Source of the DNA: Halomonas sp. HAL1
GTDB lineage: Bacteria; Pseudomonadota; Gammaproteobacteria; Pseudomonadales; Halomonadaceae
Assembly: GCF_030544485.1 (NCBI RefSeq)
Contig: NZ_CP130610.1
Coordinates: 2,356,001-2,420,000 of the forward strand
Length of the DNA: 64,000 nt
Direction: 5' to 3'
The stretch's first letter is position 1, and each line of letters opens with the position of its first letter. A program made the position numbers and the translations under genes. The notes under the pieces are model-generated. The model did not search any database. It was not told the DNA's origin and saw nothing but the letters and a program-made list of their open reading frames with translations. Shown here one piece after another: positions 1 through 6,507 of this stretch.

Positions 1-142
1 TAATAATCTCAGCGCGCTGGGTGCCGTTAGGCTCGTCATCATAGTCAGCCGGCCCAATTGCGCAACCACCAATTACAAACATAAAGGAATAGAAGAGAAT
101 TCGTAGATAGCGACATTTCTGAATGTTTATTTCTCGAATCAT
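1..142 (-). CDS. Small lipoprotein, partial (C-terminus beyond window)
   Basis: The reading frame begins with ATG at 142-140 and runs off the left edge of the window after 47 codons. The N-terminus has basic residues, a hydrophobic stretch and a lipobox (VIGGC, about residues 24-28), so it is probably a lipidated envelope protein. After the cysteine come acidic and small residues. It starts 13 bp after the stop of the broken gene at 156-380 with no recognisable attC between them, so both probably belong to one cassette. Function is not recognised. Seen: frame and lipobox. Inferred: lipidation and shared cassette. Confidence 0.55.
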   Translation of the reverse strand, partial: MIREINIQKCRYLRILFYSFMFVIGGCAIGPADYDDEPNGTQRAEII

Positions 143-155
143 GATCTTACCCGAA

Positions 156-380
156 CTAACTGTCGTTTTCAGAATTTATACGGTTTTTGGCTTCAGCACA
201 CGCGGCATACTTGGCTAAGTCTTTACTTTCGAGAACGGTCGAATAGCGCCCTTGGAACAGGGCATCCTCATTGCCCCAGATTGTAAATTCGTAGATTCAC
301 CCGGCATCTCGCTGAAGCAGAAGGACGTCGTACATGAAATCCCCGTATTCAGCGACAAAGGCCTGATTGTAACTACTCAT
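156..380 (-). pseudogene. Small cassette gene broken by an in-frame TGA
   Basis: An ATG at 380 lies behind a strong AAGGAG ribosome site. The frame encodes 27 residues, then TGA at 297-299, then continues open for another 46 codons to TAG at 156-158. The protein-like composition on both sides of the stop (ending DAG before it and beginning IYEFTIWG after it) suggests one base change made the stop, for example TGG to TGA. The protein would be 74 residues, soluble, of unknown family. A sequencing error or a rare programmed recoding is the alternative reading. Confidence 0.6.
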
Positions 381-399
381 TGTTGTCTCCTTTGTTTTT

Positions 400-451
400 C
401 CTAATGCTAAAAGCGGTGCCTCACGCATCAACCTTCCGTGACTTGCTAGAC
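400..451 (-). other. Degenerate attC-like site
   Basis: Between the gene ending at 453 and the ribosome site of the gene starting at 380 lies a short imperfect inverted repeat. One arm shares AGTCACGG with the well-formed attC at 1166-1265, and the outer ends (CCTAATG and GCTAGAC) resemble decayed core sites. The placement fits the cassette pattern, but pairing is weak. Confidence 0.35.
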
Positions 452-452
452 T

Positions 453-692
453 TCAGTTTAGTATCAGCATGCTAACAACAACCCCTGAAGCTATACCGAA
501 AACAGCTGGTAGGATTATAGACACAAGTGTGCCGATTTTAGGCTGCAGCCAAAAATAAGAGCCTATCGTAACGAGCGCACCGACCAACCCCAGCGTTTTT
601 GCTAAAATCAACCCTATGAGCGCAGGAATTACCCAACCCCAGGAGCTCGCAGCTTTTACCTCTGCTTTACTCTCTTCTTGCCCATGCCCCAT
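453..692 (-). CDS. Small two-helix membrane protein (cassette)
   Basis: This 79-residue protein begins MGHGQEES. I chose the ATG at 692 because a clean AAGGAG site lies 8 bases before it, whereas the in-frame ATG 24 bases upstream (716) has none. A charged N-terminal segment of about 20 residues is followed by two hydrophobic segments at about residues 21-45 and 52-77, so it probably sits in the inner membrane as a hairpin. It is a single-gene cassette in the minus-strand array. No family is recognised and the function is unknown. Confidence 0.6.
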   Translation of the reverse strand: MGHGQEESKAEVKAASSWGWVIPALIGLILAKTLGLVGALVTIGSYFWLQPKIGTLVSIILPAVFGIASGVVVSMLILN

Positions 693-764
693 GTAGCTTC
701 TCCTTGAGTACGGCAATCGAATCGTTTTTAAAAACGCTTAGCATGGCCAGGAAGCCTAATTTTT

Positions 765-1151
765 TCAGGTGTTGTATAACCATACATATGTAATCGCAAA
801 AAAAACAAGATACACGATAGAACTCGCTATATAGTAGATGGTCGTTTTCGCCGCCGACCTGGCCATGAATCGGACTGCATCAGCATCGTCTCCAGCAAGC
901 TGACGCATTGCCTCCGCGCTCTTGCTTTGTTTCTTGCCAACTATGAATAGCAAAGTGCCGGTCAGAGCTAATTGCCACAGAAAGAACGGATGCAATTCAA
1001 GCGCGAACAGTGCCCACCCAACCAGTCCGGCATACCCGACAAGAAGCGGGAGTGATGGCCAGAAATACCTGTGATAGGTCGTAAGGCGAAATACCTGCAT
1101 CACACCGAAGTGGCTGAATACCAGGAAAACGATGAATCCGGCGACTTCCAT
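765..1151 (-). CDS. Four-helix membrane protein (cassette)
   Basis: A 128-residue, mostly hydrophobic protein with about four membrane segments: residues 1-20, 33-52, 53-72 and the C-terminal 25 residues, with a soluble Lys/Asp-rich loop between segments three and four. The ATG at 1151 is preceded by GAGG five bases upstream and is preferred; an in-frame ATG at 1166 lies almost in the attC core and would add five residues. The gene sits directly downstream (in its own direction) of attC 1166-1265. The family is not recognised; small integral membrane proteins are frequent in chromosomal integron cassettes. Confidence 0.6.
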   Translation of the reverse strand: MEVAGFIVFLVFSHFGVMQVFRLTTYHRYFWPSLPLLVGYAGLVGWALFALELHPFFLWQLALTGTLLFIVGKKQSKSAEAMRQLAGDDADAVRFMARSAAKTTIYYIASSIVYLVFFAITYVWLYNT

Positions 1152-1165
1152 GATCACCTCAAACA

Positions 1166-1265
1166 TCTAACGCCGTTCAGCACGCGCGGTTACGGAATGG
1201 AGGCGTAGCCGCAAAGCCGCAAAGCCGCAATGCAGTAACCGTCGCCGTGACTGGCATGGTTAGGC
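1166..1265 (-). other. attC site with tandem octamer in its loop
   Basis: About 100 bp lie between core CTAACG (1167-1172) and GTTAGGC (1259-1265). The arms pair imperfectly: CAGCACGCGCGGTTAC on one side against GTAACCGTCGCCGTGACTG on the other. The variable loop contains three tandem copies of AGCCGCAA (1207-1230). The attC at 5616-5695 has related arms but one octamer, so the loop has probably expanded by slippage. Confidence 0.85.
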
Positions 1266-1267
1266 CC

Positions 1268-1663
1268 TCACCCCAGAACTGAGCCCTCACGCTCAATGAA
1301 ATCGAGCCATTTCTTGAAATCTTTTTCCGACATTTGTCCCAAGCGTTCAATATCCTTATCAGAATTCACGACCCCAAGCATGTTGAAAAGTGCTGCAAAT
1401 GCGGTAACTTGATAATAAAAAGATGCCCAAGCAGGACTCTTTAGCAAGTCCTGTTTTGCTGAAATCGGTGCGCCTTCCAGGTATTCGTCCGGAAGAGGAA
1501 GACTGGCGGGAACACAGCTCTCGATTCCGTGAAGCAAATCATGACTATGCTCCAGCGCGTACCGAAGCTTCTCCCCCACATAGGAAAGCGGCGGACCGTT
1601 TCTTGCTTCGTTTTTCTCATAGGCCGGTCCATTCGTGCTTTTCATGAAGTCATCGATATCCAT
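1268..1663 (-). CDS. Hypothetical soluble cassette protein, 131 aa
   Basis: An intact frame from ATG 1663, preceded by GAGG nine bases upstream, to the edge of the attC at 1166-1265. The product is mixed charged and hydrophobic with no membrane segment or signal peptide. It is predicted mostly helical, with a central FYYQVTAFAALFNMLGVV hydrophobic helix and an acidic/basic C-terminal helix (DKDIERLGQMSEKDFKKW). The protein family is not recognised. It is flanked on both sides by well-formed attC sites (1166-1265 and 1687-1764), so it is a complete single-gene cassette. Confidence 0.65.
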   Translation of the reverse strand: MDIDDFMKSTNGPAYEKNEARNGPPLSYVGEKLRYALEHSHDLLHGIESCVPASLPLPDEYLEGAPISAKQDLLKSPAWASFYYQVTAFAALFNMLGVVNSDKDIERLGQMSEKDFKKWLDFIEREGSVLG

Positions 1664-1686
1664 GTTTGAACCTCTTTCGTTTACTG

Positions 1687-1764
1687 GCCTAACGTAGAGT
1701 TTTGCGGCAATTTTGTAGCCGCGAAGCGGTGAAGAAATTGTCCGGCAAAAGCGAATGGTTAGGC
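1687..1764 (-). other. attC site
   Basis: A 78-bp element from GCCTAAC (1687-1693) to GTTAGGC (1758-1764). The arms AGAGTTTTGCGGCAATTT and AAATTGTCCGGCAAAAGCG pair with bulges, the typical imperfect attC fold, around a short GC-rich loop. Confidence 0.88.
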
Positions 1765-1777
1765 ACTGGCTCGGATT

Positions 1778-2032
1778 TTAACAGGGCGCATTGGTGATCG
1801 AGTGATACTCAACATCTGAGGCAAACCACTTTTGGCCAGCATCATCAACGTAAACTGTTTCTCCACTTTCTTTTGCCGGGCTGCTTTGGGGACTTCCTTC
1901 GAGTTCAACCACGCTCTGCATAAGCTCTCTATCATAAGTGAAGCTTACAGAACATAGCGATCCATCTCTGAGAAGAATTCCGACGATTTTCGTATCAGCT
2001 GGAGATATGAGAGGGATGATTCTTGTAGCCAT
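1778..2032 (-). CDS. Hypothetical cassette protein, 84 aa
   Basis: ATG 2032 follows an AAGGA site. The 84-residue product begins MATRIIPLISPADTK and looks like a small beta-rich soluble domain: alternating hydrophobic strands in the first 35 residues (GILLRDGSLCSVSFTY), a polar Ser/Pro linker and a C-terminal VYVDDAGQKWFAS segment. No signal peptide, membrane segment or known motif is visible. It ends 14 bp before attC 1687-1764. Function unknown. Confidence 0.6.
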   Translation of the reverse strand: MATRIIPLISPADTKIVGILLRDGSLCSVSFTYDRELMQSVVELEGSPQSSPAKESGETVYVDDAGQKWFASDVEYHSITNAPC

Positions 2033-2177
2033 GCTGCTTTTCCTTTTTATCCGACTGATTACACTACCGGCGGAACTTAGCGATCATAGGGTGATTTAGT
2101 AGGCCAGTGCTATTTTGAATTGAACCATTATTTAGCTGCGTATTTGTACATAGAATCTGGCTCATCGACGGTATTGG
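2033..2177. other. Inter-gene stretch without a clear attC
   Basis: These 145 bp separate two cassette genes. I find no convincing attC fold, only short complementary pieces (CACTACC near 2070, GGTGATTTAG near 2090). Either the site has decayed or genes 1778-2032 and 2178-2498 share a cassette. Confidence 0.4.
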
Positions 2178-2498
2178 TTACCATGGCCATTTTTCCAGGT
2201 TTTCCCACTTAGAGTCTGTATCAAAGTCGGATTTAAACTTTTTGCAGGCCTCAATTACGGTCGCTTTCATTTGGCTTGGTGAGGGGTTTGGCGGATACTC
2301 GAACTTCAACCCATCTTCGTACATAAGTGCTGCCCAAGCATTGCCCTTTCCAATGGTATTCTCAGATCTAAACTCATTAGCCGAAAGGTTCTTAATGACA
2401 TCGCAGCTATCTAGGATTCCAACAGCAGTTTCAGCAGGAATCGCGTTTCCTTGGAAATTGAGACAAGCAGCCATCCCCAGTGCACATTTTAAGGTCAT
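2178..2498 (-). CDS. Probable secreted small protein (cassette)
   Basis: The product is about 106 residues. Start choice is uncertain: ATG 2498 is used here, and GTG 2507 in frame would add three residues; neither has a clear ribosome site. The first 20-25 residues are hydrophobic and end near NAIPAE, which could be a signal peptide. The mature part has two cysteines (SCDVIKNL and EACKKF) that could form a disulfide, and the layout resembles small periplasmic proteins of the Rap1a/Tai type, but the diagnostic motifs are not convincing. It lies downstream of attC 2515-2612. Confidence 0.5.
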   Translation of the reverse strand: MTLKCALGMAACLNFQGNAIPAETAVGILDSCDVIKNLSANEFRSENTIGKGNAWAALMYEDGLKFEYPPNPSPSQMKATVIEACKKFKSDFDTDSKWENLEKWPW

Positions 2499-2514
2499 GA
2501 ATATCACGCTAATT

Positions 2515-2612
2515 GCCTAACGCCTCAAATACCGGCTTGGTGAAGTTGGCGACTTTTTTGGAACAAAAAAGGTGACAGGTTTTCCAAGTCCGAGTGCTTT
2601 GACTTGTTAGGG
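2515..2612 (-). other. attC site
   Basis: About 98 bp from GCCTAAC (2515-2521) to GTTAGGG (2606-2612). Arms CAAATACCGGCTTGG and CCAAGTCCGAGTGCTTTG pair imperfectly. The loop holds a second hairpin (CTTTTTTGGAACAAAAAAGG). Confidence 0.82.
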
Positions 2613-2615
2613 GAT

Positions 2616-3251
2616 TCACACAAGTTGCTTGAATTCCCAAAGGTGTCCGTACACGTCCGCAATTTCACGTGCGTACTCCTCAGGAAACCCCTCTTTACGG
2701 AGCAAGCGAGCCATATCTTCTTTAGCAAGTGGCTTGCGCATACGGCTGTTTCGCACAAATTCATAAAATCGTTTCCAATCTAAAGGATGCAAAGCGGTTT
2801 TATTTGCCAGATTCGTAAAGCGCTTAAACAACTTATGGCTTTGAGGTGGCAGCTTAGGTTCAAGCTTCTCTTTGGCTGGGACCGTCAAGCGATGACGCGT
2901 ACCTGCTCTCCGATTATATTCGGAGAGCAGAGGGCCAATTAGGGCCTTCGCCTCTTTAACATATGCTTCATAGGTGGGAGGGTCCTGGGGGCTCCAGCGC
3001 TCAGCCCTGATTTCAACAGCTATTTCTTTCTTTGAGTCAGGCTGAATGATTAATTGGGCACCCAGTCCCTTGTGTTGCTTGGACTTCTTGAGCCTAAAAT
3101 TGGCTACGCTGAATCCATCGATGCCCATAGCATCATGCTCGATTTCGACATCAAACCTTTCAGACTTGTCAGCAATAGCGGCTATCTTCTCCAGAAAAAG
3201 GGACAACGGTCCGCTCACATTTATGTGAATTGGAGGCAGATAATCGCGCAT
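2616..3251 (-). CDS. Hypothetical cassette protein, 211 aa
   Basis: The largest intact cassette product here. ATG 3251 follows AGGAG within the attC edge. Residues 1-85 look like an alpha/beta domain with strands (IHINVSGPLSLFLEKI, VANFRLKK, AQLIIQPDSKKEIAVEIRAE). A Pro-rich linker at about 115-140 (KEKLEPKLPPQ) follows, then a basic helical C-terminal domain with an FYEFVRNSRMRKPLAKEDM segment that could bind nucleic acid. No family is recognised. It lies between attC 2515-2612 and attC 3262-3333, a complete cassette. Confidence 0.65.
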   Translation of the reverse strand: MRDYLPPIHINVSGPLSLFLEKIAAIADKSERFDVEIEHDAMGIDGFSVANFRLKKSKQHKGLGAQLIIQPDSKKEIAVEIRAERWSPQDPPTYEAYVKEAKALIGPLLSEYNRRAGTRHRLTVPAKEKLEPKLPPQSHKLFKRFTNLANKTALHPLDWKRFYEFVRNSRMRKPLAKEDMARLLRKEGFPEEYAREIADVYGHLWEFKQLV

Positions 3252-3261
3252 GAAACCCTTC

Positions 3262-3333
3262 TCCTAACACCAGTGGTAATGGGCGGCAACGGAGCGCAGC
3301 GTAGTTGGCGTCCCGTTGACCATATTGTTACGT
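3262..3333 (-). other. attC site
   Basis: A 72-bp element from TCCTAAC (3262-3268) to GTTACGT (3327-3333). The arms GGTAATGGGCGGCAAC and GTTGGCGTCCCGTTGACC are imperfect complements around GGAGCGCAGCGTA. The right core deviates from GTTRRRY at one base. Confidence 0.82.
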
Positions 3334-3690
3334 GTTGTTCCGACTGTTGAAATAGAAGGCAGTAACACTGCCAATCAATGTACCTGCGAAGGCTAGAAAC
3401 TCGGGGAAATGCGGATTTTTGATGAGAGCCAGAACGAACACGAAGATAAGAACCAGAAATACGATCCCCATGGCAAGCAACGGCTTGGTTCGTTTATTTA
3501 ATCGCTCAGTCATCGGTTCAGACTGCCCCAGCCCGCCACAAGTACCGCATGCCAGTCCAACGAATTCTTTTCCCTTCAATTCGTGATATTTCGCACAGGC
3601 CAGGCAACTAGAACCATTTAGGCCAGTCTTACAGACACCCGTTTCCTCGCAGTGCCGACAAGGGTACAAATTAGACCTTACTTCCTGCAT
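3328..3690 (-). CDS. Zinc-ribbon plus two-helix membrane protein (cassette)
   Basis: The 120-residue product opens with cysteine pairs CRHC (11-14), a CLAC pair near 30-33 and ACGTCGG near 48-53, reminiscent of the DnaJ/rubredoxin-type CxxC clusters that bind zinc. Two hydrophobic segments follow at about 74-92 and 98-114, so the zinc-binding part would face one side of the membrane. Start ATG 3690 has AAGGA upstream. Similar architecture occurs in small membrane-anchored zinc proteins of defence and accessory islands, but no specific family is recognised. The stop lies inside the neighbouring attC core, as is common for cassette genes. Confidence 0.65.
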   Translation of the reverse strand: MQEVRSNLYPCRHCEETGVCKTGLNGSSCLACAKYHELKGKEFVGLACGTCGGLGQSEPMTERLNKRTKPLLAMGIVFLVLIFVFVLALIKNPHFPEFLAFAGTLIGSVTAFYFNSRNNT

Positions 3691-3896
3691 TCAGATACTT
3701 CCTTGCACACGTAACGAGGCTGTAGAAAAACCCGATTTTGAGCCATCTCAACCGGCTGTGATCCTAATTTATTTACCCAGCTAGTCATCTGGCTGGATAA
3801 TATTAATATCGGCATTCAGCCACTAAAGTGCGCGCCTAAGGCCAGTTAAGAGGACTATTTGGCTCTTATGTAGCAACTTACCCCGCTCTAAGCCCT

Positions 3897-5544
3897 TCAT
3901 GAAGCGGCCAAATGACCATAATTCGCTAACTTCTCAATATGGTGCACCAAGCAGTAAAGCTGCCACTGGCCTTGCACCTTTTTCTTACCCCGAAGGCTGA
4001 AGCGGTTCAGCCTTTTCGTTGTGCCAATGTTGCCGAAGACGGGCTCTACGACTGACATGCGATGGCTGTACATTTCTTTGCCCTTTGAGCTATCAACTCG
4101 GTGCTTCATCCAGTCCGTGTAATTGGGTAAGCGCTTGTTCTCGATAATAAAAGACACTTGTCGCCCTGCTCCGTTGCGGTGGTCGGCAGAGCTTGGGTTC
4201 TGCATGCATCGGTATTTCTTTGGGCAGTGCCGACATTGCAGCAAACGCCCTTCAAAGTGTACCCGGATCTTGCCATTATCTGTTTCTCGTTGCCCGCGAT
4301 AGGACAGCTTTTCACCGGCGGGGCAGATACACGTTAGGTTTACAGGATCAAACTGGAACGCGCTGGCGGGCGTCGTCTCTCGCCAGCCTTTGTCCGGCAG
4401 GTTCTGGTGGCGCTTGCCGTATTTGTTTTTCTGGTCGGTGAATTTCGGATCTCGGCTGCGGAACTGGTTATCGGGGATGTAGCCATTAATCCATCGCTCG
4501 TGAAGGTACTTCATATTGAGTTTACTCGTCTCATCCATGAGACTCGCCCTTCGGGCCAGCCTGCGGCTGTTCAAATTTATTCCCGATAAATTTATCATTG
4601 GCGAAGCCAGTATCGGCGGTGACGACGGTGCCTTTCTGATAAATGTTCTCGGCGATACCCAGCTTCTTAAAACGCGCTTCGACCATTTCCAGTACGGGCT
4701 GCAAGGTGTGATGTTCCTGGCCTTCGCCGAAGGCCTGAGCGTCAATGACGATCTGGTGCTTTTTATCCACCGTGGCGACGCCGTTATAGCCCTGGATCGT
4801 GCCCTTGCTGGTGGTCATTTTGGCACTTTCGTTATCGGTCAGATTGCTCTTCACTTCCTTGATTCGCTTCCCCCGGCCCATCCTTGGGCTGTGCGTCTTT
4901 AGGAAACGATCCACTTTGTTCATGGCGGCATCTAGGGAGAGAATCATCTTGGCTCGGCGAATGTCGCGATCCAGGTCGGCTTCCGTTTCGGCTTCATCAC
5001 GCGCGTAGTGCTCTAGTAGGTGATGCCGAATCAGGCCTCTCAGTTTCTCCCGCTTCTCGCCCAATTCTTTGAACGTACCCGACCATTCCTTAGAGGCATC
5101 GGAGGACATCTTGCAGCCGTCAAAGGCAAAGAGTTCGTTACCCAGCAAGCCTTGTTCGTGGCACACCAGCAGCACTTGTTCGAACAGCGCTTCAATCTCA
5201 TCGGCATGGCGACTGACGAAGCTGGCCAGTGTGGTGAAATGGGGAACGGTATCGCAGGAAAGGGCTTTGAAAATAATAGTGGTCTCGCAGCACCACTGAA
5301 TTTCACGACTGGAGGTGATGCTTTTTGAGTAAGCAAACAGGATAATCTTAAGCAGAATAGCCGGATCATAGGCCAGCCGACCGGTCGCATCGTTGCGGTA
5401 CTTGGGATAGAAAACGAATAAGTCGAGCTTGTGCTCGATCAGGTAGTGCACCGCGTGCTCAAAGGTGCCGGGCTGGGGCTGATCTTGGTAGTTGATCACC
5501 ACCATGGCATTTTGATCGTAGTTATAAGCCTTGAAGCGCGGCAT
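3897..5544 (-). pseudogene. IS1182-family transposase, interrupted
   Basis: The N-terminal part starts at ATG 5544 (GGAG eight bases upstream; MPRFKAYNYDQ) and contains the DUF772-like N-terminal helices (YDPAILLKIILFAYSKSITS) and the DDE core up to VVTADTGFAN. The frame then runs into the 77-bp insertion and stops at 4531. The C-terminal part resumes after the insertion at about 4517 (NMKYLHERWINGYIPDNQF), continues through the CPAGEKL and CPKKYRC cysteine-containing insert and the SHRMSVVEPVFGNIGTTK catalytic-glutamate region, and ends at 3897. Without the insertion the two halves would make one transposase of roughly 525 residues. It is inactive as it stands. Confidence 0.85.
4518..4594 (-). 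repeat. 77-bp palindromic insertion in the transposase
   Basis: Read on the minus strand, the insertion begins directly after ATGA (complement of 4595-4598) and ends before AATATGAAG. It holds three hairpins in series: CAGCC/GGCTG (4557-4569), GCCC/GGGC (4546-4556) and GTCTCAT/ATGAGAC (4528-4543), plus the palindrome GATAAATTTATC at one end. Chains of hairpins placed just after ATGA recall IS200/IS605-related non-autonomous elements and HEARO-type RNAs. That link rests on target and fold only. Confidence 0.6.
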
Positions 5545-5615
5545 GCTGACCACTCCTCGTCTGTTTCCTTGATCCTACCAAAACTTAGCCGTCAAAGGGG
5601 TTTTTCTACAGCCTC

Positions 5616-5695
5616 AACGCCTGCAGCATGCGCGGCTTTGGAATGTAGGCGAAGCCGCAATGGAAAAGCCGTCGCCGTGCCTGCGATTGTTAAGC
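5616..5695 (-). other. attC site interrupted by the IS1182 element
   Basis: From the duplicated AAC (5616-5618) to GTTAAGC (5689-5695). Arms GCAGCATGCGCGGCTTT and AAAGCCGTCGCCGTGCCTGC pair well, and the loop contains one AGCCGCAA octamer. The other half of the left core (GTAAC, 3711-3715) is displaced to the far side of the IS. The arm sequence is the closest relative of attC 1166-1265 in the window. Confidence 0.82.
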
Positions 5696-6112
5696 AACAT
5701 AGAGGGTAACCACGACCCCTGCGACAAAAAACAACAAACTTATTAGTGCAGACCTTATTAACGACTTCGAACTCTCAGCTCGGAGCTCTCCTCGCAGCGT
5801 TTGAGCTACCGCTTCAACCTCTTCCTCTTTAAGGGTGGCAAGCTTCTCGTACCTTTCAACGTCAGCCTGCAATTTGGTTGCCATCGAATGGCGCTGCTGA
5901 ATCTCGCTCTCGATTTCGTTTGTGAGCGCGATAGATTCTTTTAGGGCCTTGGATAGTCTTTCGATTCGCTCGCCAGTCGTTTCCCCTCGCTTTTCTTTTA
6001 TTTTTCGCTCAACTTTAATCTTCAAATACTCCATCCCCACAGCAAAAGCACCAGCTGCCAAGACCATTGGGAGAAGAGCAAAAAACAATTCTGAGGTTGG
6101 AAACGAACTCAT
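5690..6112 (-). CDS. Membrane-coiled coil-membrane protein (cassette)
   Basis: A 140-residue protein with an N-terminal hydrophobic helix (about 8-28), a long charged heptad-like region (about 32-115: ERIERLSKALKESIALTNE and EKLATLKEEEVEAVAQTL), and a C-terminal membrane helix (about 120-140). The architecture predicts a membrane-anchored coiled coil with both ends in the membrane. ATG 6112 follows AAGGA. The stop overlaps the attC right core at 5689-5695. Function unknown; a structural or sensor role is conceivable from shape alone. Confidence 0.65.
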   Translation of the reverse strand: MSSFPTSELFFALLPMVLAAGAFAVGMEYLKIKVERKIKEKRGETTGERIERLSKALKESIALTNEIESEIQQRHSMATKLQADVERYEKLATLKEEEVEAVAQTLRGELRAESSKSLIRSALISLLFFVAGVVVTLYVA

Positions 6113-6125
6113 TTCTATCCTTACT

Positions 6126-6190
6126 GCTTAACGCCCGTGTAATGGGCTGGTTTGGAGCGCCAGCGGAAAACCAGTCCCAATTGACGCGCT
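6126..6190 (-). other. attC site with decayed right core
   Basis: GCTTAAC (6126-6132) starts the site. Arms GTAATGGGCTGGTTT and AAACCAGTCCCAATT pair closely around GGAGCGCCAGCGG. Where GTTRRRY should follow, the sequence reads TTGACGCGC, so the right core is mutated. It belongs to the cassette whose gene is split by the IS30 element. Confidence 0.7.
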
Positions 6191-6507
6191 TTTTACATGC
6201 TTATTTCAAGTACATACGCAACTTACCTAATTCGACGCTAAGCATAAACGCGAATGTAGCAATACCACCTATAGCTTTTAGATCTTCATTTGCAGCCTTA
6301 GCATAAGATGCTGACAAATCAGGTCTAAATTTAGATACAAACGCGTGAACCTGATTTAAATCTACGCTTGATGGGCTGATGACAGTTATATCATGCGCCA
6401 ATGTATCTCTAAGCTTCTTAATTTGTTTAAGAGGAGCAATCATATTTCTATAGTGCTGGGCGTCGATATCATATGGACACGTTTTTTCGACCTCTTTTAT
6501 GAAGCTT

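Larger units (their letters stand above)
3716..5615 (-). mobile_element. IS1182-family insertion sequence, disrupted
   Basis: The element has 18-bp perfect terminal inverted repeats, GAGGCTGTAGAAAAACCC at 3716-3733 and its complement at 5598-5615, flanked by a 3-bp direct repeat AAC (3713-3715 and 5616-5618). The internal gene encodes a DDE transposase of IS1182/IS5-like type on the minus strand. The target is the AAC core of an attC: rejoining the flanks recreates a normal core followed by the arms at 5619-5695. The copy is 1,900 bp, including a 77-bp foreign insertion at 4518-4594 that breaks the transposase, so it is not autonomous. Confidence 0.85.

Noticed and set aside
2033..2177. An attC site between the genes at 1778 and 2178
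   Set aside because: No pair of complementary arms with core ends could be found.
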